Positions 37,500 through 50,299 are shown, counted from the stretch's first letter. The stretch: 64,000 nt of DNA from Pontederia crassipes (GCA_030549335.1 JAUKPH010000017.1:624501-688500); one strand, 5' to 3'. Numbers and translations are program-made. The notes: generated by a model not told the origin, from the sequence alone.

Positions 37500-40400
37500 T
37501 TCTCTTTCATAAATTTGAGAAAGAATCTATTTTTAAAGAGGCAAATGAAATTAGGGATTAAAAGTATGGTTAGAAAGAAAAAAAGGAAATGAAAGAAAAA
37601 TAAAGTAGGAATTATAATTAGATTGAAATTAGGGATTTCAATTTGATTTGAGAGTTAAAAAAAGTCTAATGAATAAAGGACTCCTAAATAGGATAGCTTA
37701 AAAATATTTTTGTCATTAAAATAATATTAATTATTATTATTTTTTAAAATGAATGATAAAATATTATTGTATTAATTGTTAATAGAATTGCATAAATTAT
37801 GATATAAAAGATAGGATCAGAAGTTGCATCTAAACATGATTTTTTGATGGTAGTAGAACTCGATATTAAACGTCCCAGTTCCTATGAATTCAGCTGCAAT
37901 TAGGATTAGATTTGATAATGCGTGGCTCGGGTTCTCGGAATTCGAGTGCAACATATATCAAACAAGTAAAGATTGGATCGGATTTCACCCCACTCGGCTG
38001 CGGATAGAACATTGACAAATGAAATCCGAGTTGATCCAACCCGAGTTTACATAGTACTTGACCTAATTTCCCTTCGACCAAGACAAAAAATAGAATCGTG
38101 ATATAACTCGACCCGGCCCGAGTTTTAGCTACCAATAATGGGAAAGTAAAATTGAGACCCTAGCGCGGGTGGTAGGGGTGTTCGAACCCAAGTACCCGAC
38201 CCGGCCCGAACCCTTTTGGGTCGAGTCGGGTTGGGGTCGGGTCGGGTCGAAGGGTCGGGTCGGACTCGACCCGACCCGACCCCAACCCGACCTAGGGTCG
38301 GGTCAGGTTCGGGTTGGATTTTTCTAACCCGATTTGACCCGACCCGACTCGTCAACTCGAATTTTTTTTGAATTTTAAATATTTTTTATTCAATTTAAGT
38401 AGTGTATACCATCTAAAATTAAAATATGTATAATAATGTATTTTAAATAGAGAATAATATGTAGATATTTAAAATAATATTTTTATGTCTAAAATACTTT
38501 ATTTTATATTTAAAATAAATTAGTAAATGCTTTTTGTATTAAAAATTAAAAAAAATAAAAAAAAGAAAAACCTACTCGACCCAACCCGGCCCGGGCTGGG
38601 TCGGGTTGGGTCACGTCCTTTCATAAAAAAAATTGACCTGACCGAACTCGGCCGGGTTGGGTCGGGTTTGGTCACGGGTCGGGTCAAACCCGACCCGTGA
38701 ACACCCCTAGTGGGTGGAGTTCTGCTATAAAAAATGTACTTTTATGTATTTAATTATGGTTAATTATGATAAAGATTAGATTGATAGTTCATTAACATAG
38801 TAGTATCATAATTAATCATTGATTATTGATTGATTGCCAAGATTGAATTATTTATATGATAATAATTCATTATAAATTGGTATATATAATAATTATTAAT
38901 TGGCTATTGATAGTTGACTTATTGTTCATAATTGAGTCGTTATTATGATGATAATTCATCATATATTATTATTGATAATTGATAATGGAGAACTAAAATT
39001 AATGAAAAAATGTTTAGTAATAATATGTGTATTTATTTATTTATTTATTGACATTTAATTTATATGACATGATTGATATATCCACATCGTTGTACGCCGA
39101 ATTGAACTGACGTCCAAATGAATAAATTAATAAAGATAAAATCATTGATAAACAAGATAAAAGATAAAAACCATGGGTCATCGTGGTTTGTATATTTTGA
39201 CCTTTATAATTTATTGACCCCACATGACATGATGATCTCTTGATAAAGGAGAGCTCTCGAAATGATCGTATGGTAATATAGATAACTTCAAATATTAAAT
39301 GAATAAGTGAATAATTGTATTGTGGCCATTATAATATTGACAATTGTATTGCAGGCCTTGTAGTTAAAGAATAACTAATAATAATTGACTAATTGATAAT
39401 CGTGTGGTAATATTTATGATATTGACAATTGTATTACAATCAATATGATTAATGGATAATTGAATTGTGCTTTTGTGAATGATTGATAATTGAATTATGT
39501 ATTTGTGCTTGATCAATAATTATATTATGTCCTTATGGTTGATGGATAATAGATTGTGACATTTGTGTGTAATAGATAGATTATTGGTCACCGACCTTGC
39601 CCAATTGATTATTGATTAACATAATTGGTGATTGAAGTAATTGATATTTATTGATGGTATGGATAATTGTTATAACTGACTAATTTCTTATTGACAATTG
39701 TTAATTGCTATAGTATAAATTATTTATCATTAACTATCTAAGTTTATAGATTATCGATTGTAATAGAATTGAATAGTTATTATAAATATTGATACATGAT
39801 TTATATTGTTATTGCTATGGTAACCATATGTACTGAGTTGTGCAGAATGAAATGGTGATAATGATGAGACGGTTGGTGACTCTTATCACGATTGACATAT
39901 GCCCATTAGATATGAGCATTGATAGGGTCTTATATTGTATAGTTGTACGCTCATAATCAAGAAGTTATTTGATATTGTATAAATATCTTCTATAACACTT
40001 GGCAAATTCAACATGAAAACATCAAATAAGGAAGGGATTCGAATACGAATTGAATTCAAGATCAAACAAGGAAAAAGGGAAGTAAAGGAAAGAAATTTGA
40101 ATTTCAATTATAATCCAAATCAGGAAACGAGGAATAAAAAACTTGGAAAGATCAAAAACGAAAGGAAGAATTAAAACGTGAAAGAAACCAAAAAGGAAGG
40201 AGTTCAAATTAATTCAGAATCAAATCAAGAGAATTAAAAACGTGGAAGAATACATAAGAGGAAAGGATTTGAACTCGAACAAAATCGTGTAATGTCTAGT
40301 AAGCATCAACACAGATATGGAAATGATACAAATGCAAATTGAATTCAAAGCACGAGAAGAGCAAAAGAGGAAGTGAATTCGAAATTTTAAAAAAAGAGAA

Positions 40401-41766
40401 AGAAGACAACGAACAATAAATCGAGGGAGTGATTTCCTCCCCCATTTCACCCTCCGATTACGCCTTGAATCAAGCCGGCCTGAAACTATAAAAGGAGCAC
40501 GAGGAGAAGACCTCACGCCCCTTTAGAGCTCCCCCGACCGGCCGCCGCCACCCTATGTTCTTCTTCTCCCTCACCGATAAGGGCGATAGGGACGATCCGA
40601 CGGACGTCGACGCACCGCAGCGGCCTGTTCTCAATGTGTTCGTAAAGGCAGGTCGCATCCCCCCGCCGGCCAAGATCAACCGGTGTCAAAGAGGACGAAG
40701 AACAAGACGTCGACGAACCCAAATCAAATGAAAATGTACCTTAGACGTTTAATCCTCGTAGGCAATAAATTATGGATCATATAATGCGTATAATGATTCC
40801 ATAGTGATCTAGATATTATAGACTACACTTTTTGTATTGCAACCGTCGCGATCTGACGGTCGAAAGTCGGCCGGAAAAGAAGAAATCGACTGACGACTGT
40901 GTTCTGGCATGATAAAGTACAGTAAAGCATGATAAAGTAAAGTATAGTAAAGCATGATAAAGTAAAGTGCAATAAAGTATTGCATTGCAAAGTATAGCAA
41001 AGCATGGCAAGATAATACATGGCAAAGTACCGAGTATGGCATAGCAACGATAAAGTGAAGTTACATAAGATAATAGAGCATGTACATAGTAAAGAATAAA
41101 GTATAAATATGATGGTTCACTACTTGCGTAACCAAAGTATTTATTATGACAAGAAAAGAAGAGATTACATGTTCATGGTAAAGTATGTTATCTTATTGCT
41201 TATTATTGATTTAAGCATGATTTAATTATAAATTTTATAGCCTATGATTCTATCGTACTGGATGTTTTCGCTCACGAATATTCGATGCCCTTGTATTTGA
41301 GATTTTACAAGTGAGAGTTCTGCCCAGAGAAGAGTGGTGGAGGATGTAGAGCTTGAGGATAGTTGTACATGACTCGTTGAACTTTATAGTGTTCAGCCTT
41401 TTTAATTGCATTATTTGAATAATTCATCCCTGCATCATAGGGATAGTATGGTCTTTTTCGCTACAATTGAACATGTGGTCATTCGTTTTAATCGGTTGGA
41501 TATTATTGTCATTTCCTTCCTCCGTATGATAGCATTAGATGTTAGTGTCTTTTGATAGTCTGATGTTTACTCTTCCGTAATAAAGTATGTTTTCACCTTT
41601 CGCGATAAAGTTCTTATTTTATTATTATATTCATTGCCACGTATTACATTTATTAAATGGTCAATGTCATAATATGGAGTATGGTCAATAGTGTAGTAGA
41701 TAGTGTAACGTTCCCGGGATCAACTTGACTAACTAAGTGACGGGAGGAGCGATTTTGGGAGCGTTA
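37500..41766 (+). mobile_element. LTR-derived mosaic related to the 13736 solo LTR
   Basis: Segments at 37560-37800, 37870-38110, 38720-39800 and 39850-39990 match, in order and in opposite orientation, parts of the solo LTR at 13736-16502 (the AATTAGGGATT zone, the CCGAGTT/GGCTCGG zone, the AATTGATAATTG zone, and GAGACGGTTGGTGACTC). A hAT-type MITE is inserted at 38173. From about 40000 on the sequence differs: it has its own TATA box CTATAAAAGG (40486-40495), an array of AGTAAAGCATGATAA-like words (40900-41040) and ends GGGAGCGTTACA at 41766. It may be two related LTR pieces joined or nested. Broken and old; the left end is not defined. Confidence 0.5.
38173..38709. mobile_element. hAT-type MITE with 8-bp TSD, best-preserved copy
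   Basis: Terminal inverted repeats TAGGGGTGTTCG (left) and the mirrored GTGAACACCCCTA (right), with flanks GCGGGTGG (38165-38172) and GTGGGTGG (38710-38717) matching at 7 of 8. About 180 bp at the left and 140 bp at the right are dense in GGGTCG/CGACCC repeats, the centre is AT-rich. Such crowded subterminal words are how hAT transposases recognise their ends (Ac is the known case); applying that here is inference. Confidence 0.75.
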
Positions 41767-42214
41767 CATCTACCGTATATTATAAAGTTAGTGTATTTAG
41801 GTCTTTTTATGATGTAAATTAATATGCTAACTAATTAAAGTAAATAGAAAAAGTTATAGAATTAAATAATATTGTTGAAATGGACGAATAACAAAGCATT
41901 AAGATAGTGTCCAAAAGTAGCCGAATAAATAATTGAATATTTTTTTCCTTGTGGTGAATTTTTTTGCACCCATTTGGTCAAAGAATAATATCACAAGTTT
42001 AAATTTAGATTATAAGACCTACTATATTATTGTGAGAATAATAAGAATATTAAGATTATCATGTTTATGCTGCGAACGCCTAAGCACGCATGATTTAAGG
42101 ACTTTTCTTCGCAACAAGGACAATTTTTTTGCTTTGCGACTTTGTAACTCTTTCAAGATGGAAATCTTCAGTGGAAAGTTTCGATGAACTTGAGTATGTG
42201 ATCAACCGATACAA

Positions 42215-42226
42215 GCCCAAGGCCCA
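42215..42226 (+). promoter_or_regulatory. GCCCA motif pair upstream of the NKAP-like gene
   Basis: GCCCAAGGCCCA contains two GCCCA words (site-II/TCP-type TGGGC elements on the other strand), common in plant housekeeping promoters, 124 bp upstream of the ATG. GGGCCC follows at about 42280. No clear TATA box was seen. Confidence 0.4.
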
Positions 42227-42349
42227 TTTGGCATGAGTTGTGGACCTTGTGGTGCGACTTCTCTGGACAATGTGAAATAGGGCCCCCAATCCCTCGGTTC
42301 ATACAAATCAGTTCGAAGCGATGCCCCGATCTGCCGTCCCAAATATCGC

Positions 42350-44035
42350 ATGGCTCGAAGCGACGCGCGTCGGCCGGAGCGCCGCCTTGCCTCCACCGTC
42401 GAAGTACCCTCTCGATCTAGGGTTTCTTCCTACTCCGGCGATGACGGGTTTGACGACGTCGACCCACGCCGACTGCGATCGCCTCCCCGTCGGAGCCCAA
42501 GGTCCGCGACCCCTCCGCCGCGCTCCCGCAGCCCCGACTACACCCTTTCCTCCCGCCGCGACGACCGCCGGCAATCCCCTCGCCTGTACAGCAGGAAAAG
42601 GGCCGTCGGGGGCCGCGACAAGGAGGACTCGTCCGACGACGAAGAGCTGAAGGGCCTCAGCTACTTCGAGTACAGGCGTCTCAAGCGCCAGAAGATGCGC
42701 AAGAAGCTAAAGAACTGCATATGGAGGGTGACTCCCAGCCCTCCGCGCGGAGACTGGGAGGAGGACGAAGCAAACGGGTACTCGGATCCTCCTCCGCCAG
42801 AGGAGAAGGAGACGGGGAAGATGATGGGCCAGAAGGATCTCAGCGCAAGCTCAGACGATTCCTCTGGGAGCGCGAGTGATTCTGAATCAAAATCGAAAAG
42901 CCGTTCTTTGAAGAGGAGAAGTAGGAAGAAAAGGAGGTCAGTGTCCAGCGATGCGGATTCTGATTCAAGGAGCCCTTCGCCTAGGAGAAGGAAGAAGAAG
43001 GGTTCCGCTCGGAAGGATATAGATTCTGATTCTGAAAGCCCTCTGCCTAAGCGTGGAAAGAAGGTGATTAAGAATGAGGATTCAGAAGCTTCTGTTTCCG
43101 ATTCAGACAGTAGTCAGAAGAAAAGAAAAAAGGGGAGGAGGAAGCTGCCTTCTGAGGATTCCGATTCCGATTCTAGGAGGCCTCGTAGGAAGAGGAAGAG
43201 TAAAGGAAGGAGCTCGAGAAGGAGGGGAAGTGGACGAAAGAAGCGGTATTCTGACTCAGATAGCACTGAAAGTTACTCTGATGAGGAGGATTCTGATAAT
43301 TCTCATGACACTCCTAATGAGGACGAGGACACGTTAAAGAAGAAAAAGTCTCGAAGTAGCAGAGCTAAGAATTCTAAAAACAGCACTAAGAGTAGAAGGA
43401 ACAAGAAAAGAAGTAGAAGTTCAAGCTCAGAGGACGAGGAGTATTCTGATTCTAGTCCAAGTTTTCAGAAGGTCGCAAGAAAGAGCAAGAAAAGCTTAGA
43501 TAGTGATGGATCTTTGGATTCAGATGCTGTAGCTGCTGACGATAAGCAGCCCGAGGTTGACCCTGAGGCTCTCAAATTTAAGGAGATGATTGAGTCTCAG
43601 AAAAAACCTGCTCTGGATAATGAGCCTTTTGTAGGGCCTGCTCCTCTCCCACGCGCTGAGGGGCACATAAGTTATGGTGGTGCACTGAGACCTGGAGAAG
43701 GTGATGCCATTGCTCAGTATGTGCAGCAAGGAAAGCGTATTCCTCGGAGAGGAGAGGTCGGCCTTTCTGCTGATGAGATCCAGAAGTTTGAGACCTTGGG
43801 CTATGTGATGAGCGGAAGCAGGCACCAGAGGATGAATGCTATCCGTATCAGAAAGGAAAATCAGGTTTATAGTGCAGAGGACAAACGAGCACTTGCAATG
43901 TTTAATTATGAGGAGAAAGCAAAGAGAGAACACAAAGTTATGGCAGACTTGCAGAGACTGGTGCAACGACATATTGGGCAGGATACTGGTTCCACTCACG
44001 ATCCATTTGGTGTAAAGGATTCTGCTGATAACTAA
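42350..44035 (+). CDS. NKAP-like nuclear protein with SynMuv domain (561 aa)
   Basis: Plant relative of NF-kappa-B-activating protein, a nuclear factor tied to splicing and transcriptional repression in animals; its plant role is less known. The single uninterrupted frame encodes 561 aa. Residues 1 to about 95 are Arg/Ser/Pro-rich; about 160-395 is a long low-complexity tract of SDSDS, RRKKK and SSED blocks, typical of spliceosome-associated nuclear proteins. The conserved C-terminal domain runs from about 400 ([14 protein letters not shown]) through [26 protein letters not shown] and [17 protein letters not shown] to the coiled, charged end near 550. That block is the hallmark of the family. 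The ATG has a good plant context (CGCATGGCT). No neighbour shares its strand or function. A 5'-UTR intron cannot be excluded. Confidence 0.92.
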   Translation: MARSDARRPERRLASTVEVPSRSRVSSYSGDDGFDDVDPRRLRSPPRRSPRSATPPPRSRSPDYTLSSRRDDRRQSPRLYSRKRAVGGRDKEDSSDDEELKGLSYFEYRRLKRQKMRKKLKNCIWRVTPSPPRGDWEEDEANGYSDPPPPEEKETGKMMGQKDLSASSDDSSGSASDSESKSKSRSLKRRSRKKRRSVSSDADSDSRSPSPRRRKKKGSARKDIDSDSESPLPKRGKKVIKNEDSEASVSDSDSSQKKRKKGRRKLPSEDSDSDSRRPRRKRKSKGRSSRRRGSGRKKRYSDSDSTESYSDEEDSDNSHDTPNEDEDTLKKKKSRSSRAKNSKNSTKSRRNKKRSRSSSSEDEEYSDSSPSFQKVARKSKKSLDSDGSLDSDAVAADDKQPEVDPEALKFKEMIESQKKPALDNEPFVGPAPLPRAEGHISYGGALRPGEGDAIAQYVQQGKRIPRRGEVGLSADEIQKFETLGYVMSGSRHQRMNAIRIRKENQVYSAEDKRALAMFNYEEKAKREHKVMADLQRLVQRHIGQDTGSTHDPFGVKDSADN

Positions 44036-44240
44036 ATGTTTCTTCAGGACGTTAAATAATTTTGAGGTATTTTCAATGCGTCCCTTGACCAATTTTATAG
44101 TTGCTTATTACCTCCTCTAGGAACATGTATACTTTTGGCATTAATGTATGCATAGAGAAAAAAAATCATCTAGCTTAGTGGATATTTATTTAGTTTGTGT
44201 TAACTAAGGAAACTTGACCCGGGGTTGATGCAAGCCAGCA

Positions 44241-47200
44241 TGAAGATGCAGTAAGGAGAGAAAATCAGCAAGAATAATGAGAAATCGGGCTAGAAGATGA
44301 GAAAGATTGATAGAGGAACAATCAGGGTATATGAGAAAACCACAAAAATTTGTAATTTTAATAAAAGAGAGATAATGACGGCTGAAAACCCTATTGGCAG
44401 TCTTAAATACTAGGGTTACAAGAGGTTATAAACTACTAATCAATCTCCACCCTTGATTAACCCACTTTTAATCAAGACCGTTATAACTAATCATGACCCT
44501 TATAACTAATTAAAAGGCCACATGCCTATCACATGGTGACTAATAAACTAAAACATCAGCTTTAATTAAAATAACTAATTTAAAATAAAAGCTCCTGCGT
44601 CAATCTCCTCAGCTTGAAAATTTTGGCTCCTTGGAAAAAACTTGCACCACAGCAACATACATCTCATCATCGGTCTTCTTTCGCTCATCTTCATTAATCC
44701 AAGTGCTTTCAGTAGCAGGTTTACCCAACCATTTAACCTAGAATCTTCTATATTTGTTACCTTTACGAGAACTGACCTCTTTGACATCTAACACATCTTC
44801 AATAATATTAGTAGAAATTTTGGGGTGTTGTTCAAAGTAATTTAAAACTTCAGTTGTGTGCATATCAAAGCCCTCAAAAGCATACAAATATGAGACATTA
44901 AAGATAGGACTGATTTGCAAATTTGATGAAAGCTCAATGAAATAAGCATTTGAACTTATTTTCTTTAGTATCTTGCACGGTCCAAACTTCCTTGACTTGA
45001 GTTTGTGATAAGTGCCCTCTTGTCTCAAGTGTACAAGAACCAAGTCGCCTTTCTCAAAATCTTTAAGACACCGATGTTGATTGGCTGCATTGACATAAGT
45101 TTCATTACTTGATTTCAGGGCAGCTTTTACCTCCTCCACCTCCCCATGAATGTTGTGTTGAGAGAAGACATCACTAGTTGAATATGAAAATTCTTTCAAA
45201 ATATCTTGAGCTTTAGGTGATTGGTGAGACATTTTTTTAATATGATATTCTTCAACAATTTCAACTTCTTGACACTCCTATTAAATTTCTCAGCACATAA
45301 AAAGCCATTAACCTTGCAATTTTTTGATAAGCCGGCAACATGTTTTCCATCATCCTCCAATGGATGCAAGGTGTACTTCTTGTTACCCCTATAAAAAGAA
45401 TACGTGTTTGGTTTAGTGTGATGTTCCATGTCATGGTCATACAACCACGGTCTTCACACAAGAATATGCCTAACATCACATAAAGCTTCATCTTGTAAAT
45501 TACCTCCCATAATAAATTGCACCAAACATCGAGCAGTGACAGGAATTTCATTGCCCTTCTTAAGCCAGCGGATTTTGTAAGGATGTGAGTGTTTTTCAAT
45601 AACCAATCATAGCTTCTCTACTGCATCTTTAGAAATGACATTTTCCATGCTACCACCGTCTACAACTAAATCACATACCTTTCCACCACATAGAACACGT
45701 GTTATGAAGATGCTATGCCTTCTCCAATCTTCTTCTTTTTTGGTTATGGTAGTTTAGACACTTCGAACCACCAATGATTCTCTTTGAACAGGGAGGACAT
45801 CTATTTCTTCACTTTCATCCACATACTGATCATAAATTGGCTCTGTTTCTTCATATTCTTCATCTTGCAGTTCTACTAGATTGACTCTTCATTGTGGACA
45901 AGCATAAGAACCGTGATCCTTTTCACCACAAGTGAAACAACGGATTTGTGTGGTTGTTTCCTTTAAAAGTCGCAGGTGCAAAATTATTGTCCACCGTAAC
46001 GCATTACAACTTTTCCCTTATCATCACTTTTAGCATGAGTTCCTTGACTACTTCCTTGTCCTTGTGGAGATGTATTATTTTTTATATTTCCCGCAGCACA
46101 TGAACCCTTTTGCATAATGCCTCCTGAGGGCCTACGTGCTCTGTATTGCCACACTCGTTTTTCAGCCAATAAAGCTTGTTGTCGAGCATCTTCAAGAGTA
46201 GCATCTCATCTCTAATAGATTGGTTAAGCCCAGCAAGATAACGAGCAGCTACTTGCTCATTTGTTTCATTCAATCCAACACGAATTGATAAGTTGTAAAA
46301 CTCTGAAGTATACTCTTCAACATTCATGTCTCGTTGTTTCAAAAAACGAAAATTTTCATATAAATCTATTGTATAATTAGCAGGTAAAAATTGTTTTTGC
46401 AGCTTCGTCTTCATATGCTCCCAAGTGTCAATTTTATGTTTACCTTGTCGTTCACGTTGCTCTTCAATTCTCTTCCACCATTGAAGTGCTGTCTCCTTTA
46501 ACTTCAGCTTCACAAATAGCACTTTTCTATTTTCTGCCATAGGTTTGCACTCAAAATAATTTTTCAGACTTGTTTCCCAATCTAAATAATCTTTAATATG
46601 CATCTTTCCATAGAAATTAGCAACTTCAATCATAATTCCACCACTGTTCAGATCTAGGGCATGAAGCAACCTATCCTCTAATCGACCTTGCACCAGATTT
46701 GTATCGGCTCCAGCATCATCCTTCAGACTACCTTCCAGTATGTCTGTTAGATCGTGGCCACCTTCCGAGATCGCCATATGGGCTGCCACACGTTCATGTC
46801 ACTGTAAAGCTTGAACACTTCACGACAAATCTTTAATCATTCGTCGAATCTTTGCCATCTCTGCTTGCTGTTCAGGGTTGCCACGTCCTCGGCCTCTACC
46901 ACGTCCAACCATGGTTCAAAAACAAAGAAAACCCTAATATTTTGTAGGATCTTTTGCTCTGAAATCAATTTGATGCAGTAAGGAGAGAAAATCAGCAAGA
47001 ATAATGAGAAATCTGGCTAGAAGATGAGAAAGATTGATAGAGGAACAATTAGAGTTTATGAGAAAATCACAAAAATCTGTAATTTTGATAAAAGAGAGAT
47101 AATGACGGTTGAAAACTTTATTGGCAGCCTTAAATACTAGGGTTACAAGAGGTTATAAACTACTAATCAATCTCCACCCTTGAGTAATCCACTTTTAATC

Positions 47201-47329
47201 AAGACCGTTATAATTAGTCATTACCCTTATAACTAATTAAAAGGCCACATGCCTATCGCATGGTGACTAATAAACTAAAACATCAGTTTTAATTAAAATA
47301 ACTAATTTAAAATAAAAGCTCCTGCGTCA
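44241..47329 (-). mobile_element. Ty3/gypsy element, internally reduced, both LTRs present
   Basis: LTRs lie at 44241-44602 (3') and 46971-47329 (5'), flanked by the 5-bp duplication CAGCA (44236-44240 and 47330-47334). A primer-binding site like that for initiator tRNA-Met follows the 5' LTR, and a purine tract (CTGAGGAGAT on the minus strand) precedes the 3' LTR. Recognisable parts, in element order: gag (retrotrans-gag-like, about 46082-46789), a zinc knuckle CFTCGEKDHGSYAC, protease-region sequence, and the SH3-like tail found after integrase (about 44738-45232). Reverse transcriptase was not recognised. The copy is broken in several places. By eye the LTRs differ at about 18 of 355 sites (about 5%), suggesting an age near 2 million years at a commonly used plant LTR rate of 1.3e-8. 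It begins about 200 bp past the NKAP-like stop codon. Confidence 0.85.
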
Positions 47330-47334
47330 CAGCA

Positions 47335-48948
47335 CCTTCATCTTCTAAGGATATCATCAGAAAGTCGAATTTAATTGACGTCAATATAAGATTTACAGAT
47401 TAAGGTGTTCCTCATTGTTGTATAGGAAGGTTGTAGTTTGTTGCTATAGTTATAACCAATGTTGACAAACACGTAAAACGGACTCGATACGGAGGGCCGG
47501 AAAAACTCGTAAATTGTGAACACGTAACACGGCACGGACAATTCTACCAGATTATTTTTTAATATTAAAGGTATATATTAATATATAATAATATATATAA
47601 ATTCATGATATTAGTAGTGAAATGCAAATTATCTTTGAACTTATAAATACAAAATGCAATATTACATGTCCAAATTTATAATTTTAACATCACACTTCAT
47701 GATATTAATACCTATTTAATTTATTAATATATATATTAATTCACGACCTTAACAAATTGTAATAATAACAAAATAACAACATACACATCAATATAATTAA
47801 TTCATGAAAAATTAACAACAACAACAACAAAGCCTTATCCCACTAGGTGGGGTCGGCTAGTAACCTCATGAAAAATTAACACATCAATAAATAACTTTCA
47901 TTATTAATATATAAAAAATTAACACAATAATAAATTCAGAATATTAAAAGCAATTGACGATTCTACTTTATTAAGCAAATATTAACCATAGTAGGACTAT
48001 AAAAATATTTTAAATTGATAACATAATAAAAAGTAAAAAGGTAGCCAAGGCCCTTGTCCATGAATGGGGAGAACTATTGGGTTCGTGGAAAAAAAAAGAA
48101 CCTGTTTCGATTTGTAGAGAGAAAGGGAGAGTGAGAGAAAGAGAAAAGGGGAAAAAACATATTCTCGTGCGGGGAGGAAAAGAGAAAGGGTGTGAGAGGA
48201 AAAGAGAAAGGGCGAAAGAGGAAGAGGGGAGAAAGAGAAAGGAGGAGGGTACGGGAAGAGAACGGGAGAGGGAGAGAAAGAGAAAGAGAGAGAGAGAGAG
48301 GGGAGGAAAAGAGAAAGGGCGAGAGTGGACGAGGGGAGAAAGAGAAAGGGAGAGAGTGCGGGAAGAGAAAGGGAGAGGGAGAGAGAGAAAACACGAGAGA
48401 GGGAGGGGGGAGGAACCTGTTAGGTCAGTGGCGGCAGCATTAGGATAGCAGCGCGGCGGCGGAAGCAGCGAGAGCAGCAGACGAGCAACAGCGGTGGCGA
48501 CAGCAGTGGTGGCGGTGATGGCAGCAGTGTGGCAGCAGGACAGCAGTGGGGGCGACGACAGGGCACAGTGGCAGACAGCAAACAAAAAGGAAGAGATGAG
48601 TGCCTATCACGCTTAAAAAACATTAAAAAAAAGTATTGTGGGATCGGTGGAGTCGTGCGTCTCCACCGATCCTACAGGCCAGCACGTGATCCTACTGCGT
48701 GCTGGCCAAAAAAGTTTCCAGGTGAGATCAAGCACGAAATGCAAAAGTGAAGATGTAAAATCATATGCTTTTACGAGTTAGCACGCATTTTTGACAACAC
48801 TGGTTATAACTACTTTAGAAAAAAGATGTAATATGGATGTGCAAGTTTTGTACGGTAGCAAAATCCTTCTAAAGTGCTGAATTAATACAAATGAAAAAAA
48901 AAGTATTGACAACAAAGCATTGAAATGTTTTTGCTTTTATCTTATAAG
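47335..48948. other. Intergenic DNA with GA-rich tract
   Basis: No gene supported. 48117-48410 is nearly pure purine on the plus strand (GAGAGA, GGGAGA, GAAAGAG words). 48420-48560 is a GC-rich GCAGCAG/GGCGG stretch. Long open frames here are by-products of composition. Confidence 0.5.
47818..47865 (-). repeat. Truncated SINE flanked by a 16-bp target duplication
   Basis: 48 bp of the same SINE as at 10562 (CAACAAAGCCTTATCCC..., GGGGTCGGCTA) lie between identical copies of TCATGAAAAATTAACA (47802-47817 and 47866-47881). A duplication of this length is a signature of target-primed insertion, and shows that the element was already 5'-truncated when it landed. Confidence 0.75.
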
Positions 48949-50103
48949 GTGTTGATTAACTTGCAAAAGGATGTGTTAAGAATATACAGGGAATGTTATA
49001 CTTGTTTGAGTAGCAGGAAGTTAGGGACTAGGATGGAGGTTGAGCTTTTCCTCGAAAGGCAACACAACTGGTCTAGTTTTACATGCATTGTAAGATATTT
49101 ATTTCATTAATATATACTGAAGAACGAAGTGATTTAGGACAGTTGTGAATTTTCAAAAAAGAAAAAGGATAAGAATAGCAAAAATCAAGCTTAAAAAAAT
49201 AGGTTAATGATAGAACCGAATATTTGATTTTATTATGAGAAAACTAGAACTAAAATCAAATCTATATTTTTCCTTTATCATATTTTGTAGTGCTTGTCAC
49301 AACCACCACCTGAGAACAATAACTCAAAGCATGTTCTTTTTCTTGTGGTGGCGGGGCGGGGCGGGGCGGGGGAGGGGGGGGGGGTGTTTCAGAGGAGTTC
49401 TTAATGAACTAAAAAAAATATTACAAGTCACTCTTTACTCTTGCAACAAATTTATCCTTCAAATTCACTTTGAAACAAGTGACTCTCTCATTCATTTATT
49501 GTGCACCGGTCCTATTTCCTTAGATATCACAAATGCAGCCCAAATTTACAATCATTCCATGTTCTGTTCTTTGTATTTTGGTATTTAGTCTGCCCAACAC
49601 TTGATCCTCTTCATCAAGTACAGAAACTCTGCACATGGTTACTGCCATCGCCTGTCTGCCTCTTCCTTCAGTAAACTTGGTTTAACAATTCACCGACTGT
49701 ATAGGATCTAACCCTTTTGATCTCCTTCCACATTTACTGTTTACTAGTCTAAGGTTCCTAAAAAATAGCTTTCTTATGATCTAATTTGTTATGACAAAAT
49801 TAGAATTAAAAACTTTTTCCCAACAGACAATTAGAATTAGGAGTTTTATACTTAAACCTTGCTAACAGTTAAAAAGGAATGTTTAAGTAGACCTATTAGC
49901 CCCGGTGCCAAGTAACCTATAAACACATAATCTTGCTTTACTTATTCTTGCGAGTTTAGTCATTAGATGAGTAAACAGTGCTACAGAAGAGAGCTGTTTG
50001 CTGATTCACTAAACTAATATTTGTGTTTCCTATTCTTCTTGAGAAAGTTGTGTTTTTCCCCCTTTAACGTAGTGAATGACCCATTTTTCTTCTTTTTCCG
50101 CAG

Positions 50104-50289
50104 CATGTGCTTGTTCCTGAGTTGTATACCCTACGTACTGTGCCTCACATGCAATTGGAGAAGTACTGTTCGCAATTTGCAAGGTTTATCAGCCAAAACC
50201 CTATTAAGGAAATCATCACGGAGATTCGTGTTCCATTTCTCTGTATGTTTTCTAGTTTAAATTGGGAAGAACTTATTCCCGTGAAGCAG
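50104..50289 (+). CDS. Isolated exon-like block, unidentified
   Basis: A 186-bp stretch (62 codons, fully open) is framed by a textbook acceptor (pyrimidine run, then CCGCAG) and donor (AAGCAG|GTATTT). It reads HVLVPELYTLRTVPHMQLE, then KYCSQFARFISQNPIKEI and ITEIRVPF. Composition looks like a real protein, but I do not recognise the family. No convincing neighbour exon was found; it may be a real exon of a gene I failed to assemble, or a gene fragment. Confidence 0.3.
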
Positions 50290-50299
50290 GTATTTTATG

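Noticed and set aside
48010-48623. Open frames on both strands in the GA-rich tract
   Set aside because: Low-complexity Arg/Glu/Lys or Ser/Leu/Phe strings from a purine tract, not a protein.
48925-49110. Open frame with a faint LYR-motif look (LQKDVLRIYREC)
   Set aside because: Only a dozen residues resemble LYR-family assembly factors, and the rest does not fit.
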